In this document: positions 1-5,977 of the stretch, one piece after another
How the letters are laid out: the number at the start of each line of letters is the position of its first letter
How positions within the stretch are numbered: the stretch's first letter is position 1
Position numbers and translations under genes: made by a program
From: an uncultured bacterium
Lineage (GTDB): Bacteria > Actinomycetota > UBA4738 > HRBIN12
Assembly: GCA_937881155.1 (NCBI GenBank)
Contig: CALGFI010000002.1
Coordinates: 1 to 8,767 of the forward strand
Length of the DNA stretch: 8,767 nucleotides
Reading direction: 5' to 3'
Notes under the pieces: model-generated
Told to the model about the DNA's origin: nothing
Seen by the model: the letters and a program-made list of their open reading frames with translations, nothing else
Database searches by the model: none

Positions 1-485
1 AGAGCACGTGGAAGGGCAAGGTCAACATGCGGCTCGGGCCGGTGTCCCTGTCCTTCGCGGGCGTCGTCACGATAGAAGATCGTGACGACGCCGCGCACCG
101 CGTGGTCCTTCGAGCGAAAGGGATGGAGCAGAAGGGCAAGGGCGCGGCGAACGCGTCCGTCACGAGTTGGCTGGAGACGGGCGAGAACGAGACGACCGTC
201 AAGATGGTCGCGGACGTTCAGCTGACCGGCTCGGTCGCCCAGCTTTCGCGCGGCCTGCTTCCTGAGGTCAGCCGAAAGCTGACCCGGGAGTTCGCCGGGT
301 GCCTGCGGACGAGCATGCTAGCCGGGGGGACGGAGCGAACGCCGAGCGCGACGGAGACGACAGCGCATGCACCCGGTCCGACGACGCCCGTCGCGGTGAA
401 GGCGAAGCCGATCAGCGGCCTCCGCCTCGGCCTGTCCGCGATCTGGGCGAAGATCCGAAGCCTGTTCGGCTCACGCCGGGCGTGA
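1..485 (+). CDS. CoxG-type SRPBCC protein (CO dehydrogenase subunit G family), 5' partial
   Basis: The reading frame is open from base 3 at the window edge, so the ATG at 27 is internal and the N-terminal third of the domain is missing. About 160 residues are visible. The stretch from KGKVNMRLGPVSLSFAG through the GKGAANASVTSWL, VADVQLTGSVAQLSRGL and FAGCL segments matches the C-terminal half of the CoxG / SRPBCC helix-grip fold. CoxG proteins accompany molybdenum CO dehydrogenases and related hydroxylases and are thought to attach the enzyme to the membrane or to connect it with quinones. After the domain comes a linker of about 30 residues rich in Thr, Pro and Ala, then a short amphipathic segment ending LSAIWAKIRSLFGSRRA, which could act as a membrane foot. 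The stop codon overlaps the GTG of the MocA-like gene, so the two are probably translationally coupled. The family call is confident. The exact partner enzyme is inference because it lies outside the window. Confidence 0.85.
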   Translation, partial: STWKGKVNMRLGPVSLSFAGVVTIEDRDDAAHRVVLRAKGMEQKGKGAANASVTSWLETGENETTVKMVADVQLTGSVAQLSRGLLPEVSRKLTREFAGCLRTSMLAGGTERTPSATETTAHAPGPTTPVAVKAKPISGLRLGLSAIWAKIRSLFGSRRA

Positions 486-1051
486 TCTCCGCGGTCGTTC
501 TGGCGGCAGGGGCCGCCACGCGATTCGGGCGCACCAAGCAAGTCGAGAAGTTGCGAGGCAAACCCCTCGCGCAGCACGCCGTCGACGCCGCAGCCGGGGC
601 GGGCGTCGACGAGATCATCGTGGTGCTCGGACACGATGCGGAGCTCGTGTCGTCGACAGTCCGCCTGCCGAGTTCGGCTCGGGCCGTGGTGAACCGGGAA
701 CACTCGAACGGGATGGCGAGCTCGCTCGCCGTCGGGCTTCGGGCACTGGACGATCGGAGCGACGCGGCGGTCGTGCTCCTTGCGGACCAGCCGGGGATCC
801 GGAGCGACCACGTCGCCGCACTCGTGCGCTTCTACGGTGACACTCCGGCGCCGATCGTGCGTATCCGGTTCCGCGATGCTCCGGGGCCGGCGCTCTTCGC
901 TCGCAGCGTCTGGCCGGAGGTCGAAGCGCTGACCGGCGACACCGGCGCTCGTGTGCTGTTGGACGCGCAACCCGAGCGCGTCCGCTGGGTCGCTCTCGAC
1001 GAGGACGCGCCGCGCGACGTCGACATGCCAAAAGACCTCGACGAGGCCTGA
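482..1051 (+). CDS. MocA/MobA-like molybdenum cofactor nucleotidyltransferase
   Basis: A 189-residue protein of the MobA-like NTP transferase family. The likely role is CTP:molybdopterin cytidylyltransfer, giving the MCD cofactor used by CO dehydrogenase and xanthine dehydrogenase family enzymes. The nucleotide-binding start VVLAAGAATRFGRTKQ is at residues 5-20, the metal-binding Asp is in LLADQP (about D102), and the second acidic motif is DVDMPKDL (179-186). The GTG at 482 is chosen because the domain begins right there and because it overlaps the CoxG stop (GTGA). The frame is open further upstream, but that part is antisense-like low-complexity sequence inside the CoxG gene. In the segment that usually reads PGHPVLF, this protein has PGPALF, so the usual His is absent. 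That occurs in divergent members and leaves CTP specificity uncertain. It ends 80 bases before a strong hairpin. Confidence 0.85.
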   Translation: MISAVVLAAGAATRFGRTKQVEKLRGKPLAQHAVDAAAGAGVDEIIVVLGHDAELVSSTVRLPSSARAVVNREHSNGMASSLAVGLRALDDRSDAAVVLLADQPGIRSDHVAALVRFYGDTPAPIVRIRFRDAPGPALFARSVWPEVEALTGDTGARVLLDAQPERVRWVALDEDAPRDVDMPKDLDEA

Positions 1052-1131
1052 CGCGGACGGCGCACGTACGACCCAAGAACCGACGTCGACGCAACCGACG
1101 CGATCACGTCGATGCGGACTAAAGGAGATGC

Positions 1132-1164
1132 GAGACGCCCCGGTCCTTCTGACCGGGGCGTCTC
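1132..1164. terminator. Strong hairpin, probable bidirectional terminator
   Basis: There is a perfect 14-bp stem (1132-1145 against 1151-1164, arm GAGACGCCCCGGTC) with a 5-base loop CTTCT. It lies 80 bases after the MocA-like stop and between convergent transcripts. Neither side has a clean T tract (TGTCTACA on plus, GCATCTCCTTTAG on minus), which is common for terminators of GC-rich actinobacteria. Confidence 0.75.
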
Positions 1165-1216
1165 TGTCTACAGCCAGGTCGGGAGGGCTAGCCGTAGAAG
1201 ATGACCGTCACCTCGT

Positions 1217-1375
1217 TCAGAACCTCCCGTCTGACTTGGCGACGCCGCGGGCCGCGCGCTTGGTGCGCGAACCGCGATATCGCCGCAGGTCGGTCACGAC
1301 GCCTGCGGCGGCAGCCAGGAAGACAGGTTGAGCGGCCGCACGAAGCGACCTGCTCTCGGAGAGAACCTGCGACAA
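1217..1375 (-). CDS. Candidate small basic protein (52 aa), unverified
   Basis: This is a minus-strand frame starting with TTG at 1375, preceded by GGAGG (1381-1385) at a spacing of 5 bases, and ending TGA at 1217-1219. The peptide has a polar start, a short hydrophobic run (AAAQPVFLAAAAGVV, residues 13-27), and a strongly basic tail (RRYRGSRTKR, 31-40). It carries about 11 Lys/Arg against 3 Asp/Glu. That pattern fits a small membrane-associated or nucleic-acid-binding peptide, but also chance in GC-rich DNA. It lies 108 bases after the nitrilase stop on the same strand and 53 bases before the hairpin, so it would be the last gene of the GNAT-nitrilase transcript. I recognise no family. The start is the best-placed one by ribosome binding site, but TTG starts are weak evidence. 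Confidence 0.22.
   Translation of the reverse strand: MSQVLSESRSLRAAAQPVFLAAAAGVVTDLRRYRGSRTKRAARGVAKSDGRF
1281..1310. repeat. 9-bp inverted repeat in spacer
   Basis: CGCCGCAGG (1281-1289) is repeated inverted as CCTGCGGCG (1302-1310) around a 12-base loop. It could form a stem in RNA from either strand, and it lies inside the candidate small ORF. No T tract follows, so a terminator role is not supported. Confidence 0.4.
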
Positions 1376-1483
1376 CCCAGCCTCCAGCCCATCAGGGTCA
1401 CGGCAGATCGGGCTCCGTGGAGACCCGGTCCTGCGCCAACCTTCGAACTCGTTATCGGCACGAGCGCGCTGCGACCTTAAAGC

Positions 1484-2296
1484 TCAGCATGAAGGCCCAA
1501 GCCGCCGATGCCGAAGCGCCGGCAGGCTCTCTCGAACCCCAGCGACCTCCGCGAGATCGAGCTCGGCGACGGTCACGCCGACCCCGTCGGTCGCGCGAGC
1601 CACGACCCGTCCCCAGGGGTCGACAACCATGCTGTTGCCGTAGTTCCTGCGCTCGCGGCCTGGAGGACCCCACGTTCCCCACTGGGCCGCCGCGACGACG
1701 AAGGCCTGATCTTCGATCGCCCGCGCGCGAAGGAGCACGTCCCAGTGGTCCTTCCCCGTCTCGAACCGGAACGCTGCGGGCACGAACACGATCGTCGCAC
1801 CGCCGACGACGAGCTGACGGAAGAGCTCCGGGAACCGAACGTCGTAGCAGATCGTGAGCCCGACCCGGCCGAATTCGGTATCGGCCGTCACGACCTCGTC
1901 TCCGGGAGCAAAGACGAACGACTCTCGGCTGGGGACGCCTCCCGGCGGGTCCGCGTCGAACAGATGGATCTTGCGGTACGTCGCGACGAGCCGGCCGGCA
2001 CGATCGAACAGCACGCTCGTGTTGAACACCCGGTCGCCGTCGAGCTCGAGCACGCTCCCGCCGTGGATCCACATGCGGTTCCGGAGGGCCACCTCGGCGA
2101 GTCGCTGCACCCGCGGACCGTCGAGCGCCTCGGCCGCCGCCCGCACTTGCTGCGCCGACCCCTGACACGGCCACACCTCAGGGAGCGCGGCCAGATCGAC
2201 TCCCGAGTTGCCGGCGACGTCCAGCAGATCGAAGATCTGCCGCTCGTTCGCCGCAACGTCCTCGCCGCAATTGGACTGACAGAGTGCGACGCGCAC
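1484..2296 (-). CDS. Carbon-nitrogen hydrolase, Nit1/Nit2 type amidase
   Basis: A 270-residue nitrilase-superfamily enzyme of usual length that hydrolyses C-N (amide) bonds. The catalytic triad is visible: E40 in ALPEVW, K109 in YRKIHLFD and C150 in TICYDVRFPEL. A supporting Glu is at about 125 and the conserved HWDVLLRARAIEDQ segment is at 184-197. KIHLFD plus CYDVRFPEL points to the Nit1/Nit2 branch, whose characterised members hydrolyse deaminated glutathione or omega-amides such as alpha-ketoglutaramate. Which of these applies cannot be told here. The start is GTG at 2296, where the N-terminal strand MRVALCQ of the fold begins. There is no Shine-Dalgarno sequence. Instead a TAGCAT box lies 6 bases upstream and overlaps the TAG stop of the preceding acetyltransferase gene, so the gene may be both in an operon (9-base gap) and transcribed from its own leaderless promoter. 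The product is cytosolic, with no signal peptide. Confidence 0.9.
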   Translation of the reverse strand: MRVALCQSNCGEDVAANERQIFDLLDVAGNSGVDLAALPEVWPCQGSAQQVRAAAEALDGPRVQRLAEVALRNRMWIHGGSVLELDGDRVFNTSVLFDRAGRLVATYRKIHLFDADPPGGVPSRESFVFAPGDEVVTADTEFGRVGLTICYDVRFPELFRQLVVGGATIVFVPAAFRFETGKDHWDVLLRARAIEDQAFVVAAAQWGTWGPPGRERRNYGNSMVVDPWGRVVARATDGVGVTVAELDLAEVAGVRESLPALRHRRLGPSC

Positions 2297-2302
2297 GCCG
2301 CG

Positions 2303-2308
2303 ATGCTA
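2303..2308 (-). promoter_or_regulatory. Candidate -10 box for leaderless nitrilase-family gene
   Basis: On the minus strand TAGCAT lies exactly 6 bases before the GTG at 2296, as expected if transcription starts at the start codon. Its TAG is also the stop of the GNAT gene. No convincing -35 is seen. The same box occurs at three other starts in the window. Confidence 0.35.
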
Positions 2309-2743
2309 CGCGTCGCTCGTGGGTCGCGGCGGCGGCCTGACCATCAATCGCTCGGGATCTGGCGGACCGAACCCGAACCGCCCGTACAAGCCGTGTGCGT
2401 CACGCGTGTTCAGGTACCAGGCGAGGTCGGCGTGCGGACCGTTCTCCACGGCCTCGCGGACAAGCTCCACACCGAGTCCTCGGCCGCGATAGTGCTGGAG
2501 CACGTAGACGTCGGCCAGCCACGCGAACTTCTCACCGTCCGAAACGACGCGACAGAACCCCACCTGCCGGTGGCCGTCGTACAGCCCGACCACGCGCGTC
2601 GCGTCCCGTACGAGGCGCTCGACCGTCTGGCGAGTCCGACCGATCGACCAGTACGCGGTCGTGAGCTCGGCGTGCACCGCGCCGACGTCGACCCGCGAGA
2701 CGTCGTCGTCCAGCTCGATGTCGTCGCCGAGACCCCGCTTCAC
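2306..2743 (-). CDS. GNAT family N-acetyltransferase
   Basis: A 145-residue single-domain acetyltransferase that would transfer acetyl from acetyl-CoA to an unknown amine. The acetyl-CoA pyrophosphate loop is QHYRGRGLG (83-91, pattern Q/RxxGxG) after the strand LADVYVL. The C-terminal motif AHGLYGRFGFGPPDP (116-130) contains the usual Tyr. An N-terminal AVHAELTTAYWSIGRT segment is typical of a common bacterial GNAT subgroup. The assigned start is GTG at 2743, which overlaps the TGA of a nine-codon upstream ORF (GTGA). No Shine-Dalgarno sequence precedes it, so coupling or another start is possible. The nitrilase-family gene follows after 9 bases, and a transporter gene is transcribed divergently 33 bases away. 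The substrate cannot be inferred. Confidence 0.85.
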   Translation of the reverse strand: MKRGLGDDIELDDDVSRVDVGAVHAELTTAYWSIGRTRQTVERLVRDATRVVGLYDGHRQVGFCRVVSDGEKFAWLADVYVLQHYRGRGLGVELVREAVENGPHADLAWYLNTRDAHGLYGRFGFGPPDPERLMVRPPPRPTSDA

Positions 2744-2769
2744 GATTCGCCGAGAAACCGCCCGCGCAT
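2740..2769 (-). CDS. Possible nine-codon leader peptide upstream of the GNAT gene
   Basis: On the minus strand an ATG at 2769 opens a short frame (MRGRFLGES) whose TGA (2740-2742) overlaps the GTG start of the acetyltransferase gene. A TAGCAT box (2782 down to 2777) ends 7 bases before this ATG, so the mini-ORF could be the leaderless 5' end of the transcript that hands ribosomes to the GTG. The peptide has no run of one amino acid that would suggest attenuation. It may be chance. Confidence 0.25.
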   Translation of the reverse strand: MRGRFLGES

Positions 2770-2776
2770 CTGCGCG

Positions 2777-2782
2777 ATGCTA
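2777..2782 (-). promoter_or_regulatory. Candidate -10 box for the GNAT-nitrilase transcript
   Basis: Minus-strand TAGCAT, 7 bases before the mini-ORF ATG at 2769. It is embedded in a 12-base sequence (CGCGATGCTACG on plus) repeated exactly at 2299-2310 and 2773-2784. The same bases form the ATG-CTA start of the divergent transporter gene, so transcription in one direction would occlude the other. Confidence 0.3.
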
Positions 2783-4048
2783 CGTCTCGTGTCCAAGCGT
2801 GCCCGTTCGAGCGAGCGGCACCAGCTCCGCGGGTTCGGATACTTCAAACGAACGGGCCCGGGGTTCATCACCGGCGCCGCCGACGACGACCCGGCCGGCA
2901 TCGGCACGTACTCACACGTCGGAGCGACTTTTCGCTTCGATCTCGTGTGGATGGCGCCGCTCTGTCTGCCACTGGCGTCGGCGGTACAGGAAACGGCGGC
3001 GCGGCCGGGTCTGGCCAGCGGGCGAGGGCTCGTCGCCCTGATCAAGGAGCGGTTCGCCCGACCCGTCATGGTGGTCTCGGTCGTCCTCGTCGTGTCCGCG
3101 AACGCCTTCAACATCGGAGCCGACCTCGGATCGATGGCCGAAGCGCTCGCACTCCTGGTGCCCGTCCCGTTCGTCCTGGCGGTCATCGCGTTCGCGGTGG
3201 GCATCTGCGCGCTCGAGTTCTTCGTGTCGTACGACCGTTACTCGCTCGTCCTGCGCTGGCTCGCCCTGTCGATCTTCGCGTACGTGCTCGAGCTGGCGTT
3301 CATCGAGGTCGACTGGTCCGCCGTGCTGAACGGACTGGTGCCGGCGTTCGCTCTGGACGGTCCGCACGTCGAGGCGATCGTCGCCGTCTTCGGCACCACC
3401 ATCTCGCCGTACCTGTTCCTGTGGCAGGCGGGAGAGGAGACCGAGGAGCGCAAAGCCGGTCACGTACGAAAGATCGACAAGGTCGAGATCCGGGCGATGC
3501 GCGTGGACGTCGTCTCGGGGATGACGGCAGGGATCATCGTGATGTTCGGCATCCTCGTGGTCTCCGCGTCGACGCTCGGAACCGAAGGCGGCACCGTGAA
3601 CTCGGCCGAGGAAGCCGCTCGCGCGCTCGAGCCGATCGCCGGCCGGCTCGCGTCGCTCGTCTTCACGGCGGGGATCGTCGGTACCGGGCTCCTGGCGATC
3701 CCCACGCTCGCCGGATCGGCGGCCTACGCCGTGACCGAGGCATTCGGGTGGAAGGAAGGCCTCGGCCGCACGCCCCGTCAAGCCCCCGCGTTCTACGGGG
3801 TGATCGGCGGCTCGCTGCTCCTCGGCATCGCGATGAACTTCTTCAGGCTGGAGCCGATCCGAGCGCTGTACCTGTCGGCCATCCTCAACGGGCTCGCAGC
3901 GCCGCCGCTCATCCTCCTCATGTTGATCCTGTCCAACTCCTCGGCCGCGGGCCGGCAGAAGGGAGGCGTCGCGTCGAACGCGTTGGTGGGCATCTCGTTC
4001 CTGGTGATGTTGGCATCCGCCGTCTGGTACCTCATCGGCCTGCTCTGA
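2777..4048 (+). CDS. NRAMP-family (LeuT-fold) transporter with non-canonical metal site
   Basis: A 423-residue polytopic membrane protein with about 11 hydrophobic helices, the usual NRAMP architecture. The start of helix 1 reads GPGFITGAADDDPAGIGTYS (residues 27-46): the family's ion-binding DPGN motif is replaced by DDDPAG. In helix 6 the canonical MPH segment becomes TTISPYLFLWQAGEE (207-221), so the metal-coordinating Met is Ser210 and the His is Tyr212. These features mark a widespread bacterial NRAMP-like group without an established substrate. Manganese/iron transport should not be assumed, and magnesium or another solute is possible. Upstream the same frame is open through the antisense of two genes, but homology begins just after the ATG at 2777. 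The in-frame GTG at 2789 is an alternative. Neither start has a Shine-Dalgarno sequence. A gene of unknown function follows 18 bases downstream. No TM count or substrate prediction was run. Confidence 0.88.
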   Translation: MLRLVSKRARSSERHQLRGFGYFKRTGPGFITGAADDDPAGIGTYSHVGATFRFDLVWMAPLCLPLASAVQETAARPGLASGRGLVALIKERFARPVMVVSVVLVVSANAFNIGADLGSMAEALALLVPVPFVLAVIAFAVGICALEFFVSYDRYSLVLRWLALSIFAYVLELAFIEVDWSAVLNGLVPAFALDGPHVEAIVAVFGTTISPYLFLWQAGEETEERKAGHVRKIDKVEIRAMRVDVVSGMTAGIIVMFGILVVSASTLGTEGGTVNSAEEAARALEPIAGRLASLVFTAGIVGTGLLAIPTLAGSAAYAVTEAFGWKEGLGRTPRQAPAFYGVIGGSLLLGIAMNFFRLEPIRALYLSAILNGLAAPPLILLMLILSNSSAAGRQKGGVASNALVGISFLVMLASAVWYLIGLL

Positions 4049-4054
4049 CGCCGA

Positions 4055-4060
4055 TACCAT
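4055..4060 (+). promoter_or_regulatory. Candidate -10 box for leaderless 4067 gene
   Basis: TACCAT followed by six bases and then the ATG at 4067 matches the TANNNT-N6-start arrangement of leaderless actinobacterial genes. It sits between the NRAMP stop and the next start. No clear -35 is visible. Confidence 0.35.
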
Positions 4061-4066
4061 CGCCCG

Positions 4067-4672
4067 ATGCCGCTCGGTCGATACACGGTCCTCGACGGCG
4101 AGGGCAGCGCGGTCGGAACCGAGGATTTCCGGTGCGCGCCAGGCCCGATGGGATGGCGGTACTTCGGCGAGATCGCCACGAACGACCCCACGCCGCACCG
4201 AGAGATCGTCGACCTCGCCGTCGACGCGTCGTGGCGACCGGCGCGCATGCGGGTCGAGACCGGTTCCCATCACATCCTCCTCTCCGCAGACGGTGACGCG
4301 CTGCGCGGCTTCCTCGACGACGAACCCGTGACGACGAGGTGGGGGTCCGACTGGCACCTCGACTACCTGTCGCCGGCATACAACGCGGTGACGACGAAGC
4401 GACTGAACGGCAGCGCCGAGATCGACGTGATCTACCTCGAGCCGGTCACGTGCGAGCCACGCGAAGAGAGGCAGCGGTACGAGCTCATCGGTGACGAAGA
4501 CGTCGACACGCCCGTCGGCCGGTTCGCCTCATATCGGTGGCGGTTCACCGCGCTGTCGACCGGATGGTCGCGCGAGCTGTGGATCGCCGGCGATGTCGTG
4601 GTTCGGTTCGAATCCCTGTACGAGCTCGAGTGGTACGAGGCAGGCGCCAGCGGCGCGCAACCGGTGTCGTAG
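4067..4672 (+). CDS. Protein of unknown function, probable beta-rich cytosolic domain
   Basis: A 201-residue protein that I do not recognise with confidence. It has no signal peptide or membrane segment. The sequence alternates hydrophobic and charged residues in a way that suggests a beta barrel or sheet, with many Trp/Tyr. Notable stretches are SDWHLDYLSPAYNAVTTKRL (94-113) and the C-terminal TPVGRFASYRWRF with WSRELWIAGDVVVRFESLYE (148-186). The last part resembles the hairpins of DUF3108-like or glycolipid-binding-type domains, but this is only a visual similarity. The ATG at 4067 lacks a Shine-Dalgarno sequence and has a TACCAT box 6 bases upstream, so it may be leaderless and independently transcribed even though it follows the NRAMP-like gene by 18 bases. 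Its TAG stop directly abuts the stop codon of the convergent aminotransferase gene. Codon use is coherent with a real gene. Confidence 0.75.
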   Translation: MPLGRYTVLDGEGSAVGTEDFRCAPGPMGWRYFGEIATNDPTPHREIVDLAVDASWRPARMRVETGSHHILLSADGDALRGFLDDEPVTTRWGSDWHLDYLSPAYNAVTTKRLNGSAEIDVIYLEPVTCEPREERQRYELIGDEDVDTPVGRFASYRWRFTALSTGWSRELWIAGDVVVRFESLYELEWYEAGASGAQPVS

Positions 4673-5977
4673 CTACTCGATCGACGACAGCGCCTCGTCG
4701 ATGATGCCGAAGCCCTCCGCCAGCTGCTCCTCGGTGATGCAGAGCGGGGGGTTCGTCATGATGCCGTTCCACCGCACCATCGTGTAGAGGCCGCGTTCGT
4801 CCAGGAACTTGGAGATCGCCTTCATCTCGTCGCTCGTGCCGTTGTACGGCGCCATCGGCTCCATCGTCGCTCGATCGCGGACGAGCTCGACGATGCCGAA
4901 CAGCCCGATGTTCCTCACGAGGCCGACCGAGGGATGCCGGTCGTGCAGCTCGCGATGATGGCGGGCCATGACCTCGCCGAGCTTGCGGGAGTTCTCGATC
5001 AGGCCGTCCTCTTCGTAGACGCGGATCGTCGCGAGCGCCGCGGCGAGTCCGAGCGGGTGGGAGTTGTACGTGAGGCCGCCGGCGAAGACGTGCTCGTCGA
5101 AGAACGAGTACACGTTCGGCCGGAGTCCCACGGCACCGAGCGGGACGGCGCTCGACGTCAATCCCTTCGCCATCGTCAGGATGTCGGGGACGACGTCCCA
5201 GTGGTTCACGGCGAACCATTCGCCGGTTCGTCCGAACCCCGACATCACCTCGTCGGCGATGAGGAGGATTCCGTGCCGGTCGCACAGCTCGCGGACGCCC
5301 TGGAGATATCCCTCCGGTGGGATCAGGATGCCGTTCGTCCCGGTGACCGGCTCGAGGATGAACGCCGCGATCGTCGACGGGCCCTCGAGCATGATCGTCT
5401 CCTCGAGGTACGCGAGCGCCGCGTCGGCGTTGTCCGCCGGTCGCCCGGTTCCGTGGTACGGGTCGAGGACGTGGACGACGCCGGGCATGCCCGGTTCGTT
5501 GGCCCACCTGCGCGGATCGCCCGTAAGGGTGATCGTCGCGTACGTAGCGCCGTGATAGCTCCGGTACCTGGCGAGGATCTTCTGCCTGCCGGTGACGGCC
5601 TTCGCGATGCGGATCGCGTTCTCGTTGGCCTCGGCGCCACCGAGGGTGAAGAACACCTTGTCGAGGTCGCCGGGCAGCAGGTCGGCGAGCTTCTTCCCGA
5701 GCTTCGCGCGCGCCTCGGTCGTCATGAACGGGCTGATGTACGGAAGGACCTTCGCCTGCTCGGCGATCGCCTGCGCAACACGCGGGTCCGCATGGCCGAT
5801 GTTGACGCCCATGAGCTGACTGTTGAAGTCGAGGTACCGCTTACCGTCGACCGTGAAGAACTCCGAGCCGCGCGCCGACGCGACCGGGATGGGTCGCGTC
5901 GTTCCCTGCTGCTGCCAGTCATAGAGCGTGTGTCGCAGGCTCAGATCGACGATCTCTTGCGCGCTCAGCTCGCTCAT
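4673..5977 (-). CDS. Class III PLP-dependent aminotransferase (omega/beta-amino acid type)
   Basis: A 434-residue fold-type I aminotransferase, full length for class III. It shows FFTLGGAEANENAIRIAK (109-126, cofactor phosphate binding), SYHGATYA (140-147), the PLP-ring Asp in LLIADEVMSGFGRTG (D242), and the Schiff-base lysine K271 in LTMAKGLTS. It would move an amino group from an omega- or beta-amino acid to pyruvate or 2-oxoglutarate. The divergent neighbour is a (methyl)malonate-semialdehyde dehydrogenase, so beta-alanine or 3-aminoisobutyrate is the most likely donor. Taurine, GABA or other amines remain possible. The start ATG at 5977 has a GGAGGG (5983-5988) at 5 bases and coincides with the domain start. 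The same frame is open far upstream on this strand, but that is antisense to the dehydrogenase gene. A minus-strand TAGACT (6003-6008) could be its -10 box. Confidence 0.92.
   Translation of the reverse strand: MSELSAQEIVDLSLRHTLYDWQQQGTTRPIPVASARGSEFFTVDGKRYLDFNSQLMGVNIGHADPRVAQAIAEQAKVLPYISPFMTTEARAKLGKKLADLLPGDLDKVFFTLGGAEANENAIRIAKAVTGRQKILARYRSYHGATYATITLTGDPRRWANEPGMPGVVHVLDPYHGTGRPADNADAALAYLEETIMLEGPSTIAAFILEPVTGTNGILIPPEGYLQGVRELCDRHGILLIADEVMSGFGRTGEWFAVNHWDVVPDILTMAKGLTSSAVPLGAVGLRPNVYSFFDEHVFAGGLTYNSHPLGLAAALATIRVYEEDGLIENSRKLGEVMARHHRELHDRHPSVGLVRNIGLFGIVELVRDRATMEPMAPYNGTSDEMKAISKFLDERGLYTMVRWNGIMTNPPLCITEEQLAEGFGIIDEALSSIE

Larger units (their letters stand above)
1166..1483. 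other. 318-bp spacer between convergent transcripts, no confident gene
   Basis: This stretch lies between the terminator and the nitrilase-family stop codon. All three plus frames give Arg- and Ser-rich translations without a start or domain. I see no tRNA, riboswitch or known small RNA. It holds a 9-bp inverted repeat (1281-1310) and one minus-strand small ORF with a good ribosome binding site (1217-1375), listed separately. The nitrilase frame also stays open after its stop and runs into that small ORF. Confidence 0.6.

Noticed and set aside
299..481. An upstream extension of the MocA-like frame from 299.
   Set aside because: It lies inside the CoxG gene in another phase and encodes charged low-complexity sequence, and the nucleotidyltransferase fold begins at the GTG at 482.
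1060..1100. ACGTCGACGCAACCGACGCG repeats after the MocA-like gene, considered as a repeat array.
   Set aside because: These are only short overlapping CGACG words expected in GC-rich DNA, with no regular unit or spacer.
1436..1475. A tRNA-like CCTTCGAACTCG segment resembling a T loop.
   Set aside because: The flanking bases do not form a five-pair T stem, and no anticodon arm or acceptor stem can be drawn.
1484..1486. Possible readthrough of the nitrilase-family TGA, since the frame stays open to 1217.
   Set aside because: The enzyme already has its full usual length, and the downstream residues are not part of the family. The open frame is better explained by base composition or a separate small ORF.
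1508..2776. A frame open from 1508 in phase with the NRAMP-like gene, suggesting an 846-residue fusion protein.
   Set aside because: This part is exactly antisense to the well-supported nitrilase and acetyltransferase genes. Its translation is Arg/Asp/His/Pro-rich without domains, and NRAMP homology begins only after 2777.
2912..4357. A 481-residue minus-strand frame across the NRAMP-like gene.
   Set aside because: The translation is Arg/Asp/Glu/His-rich low-complexity sequence typical of the antisense of a GC-rich membrane protein gene.
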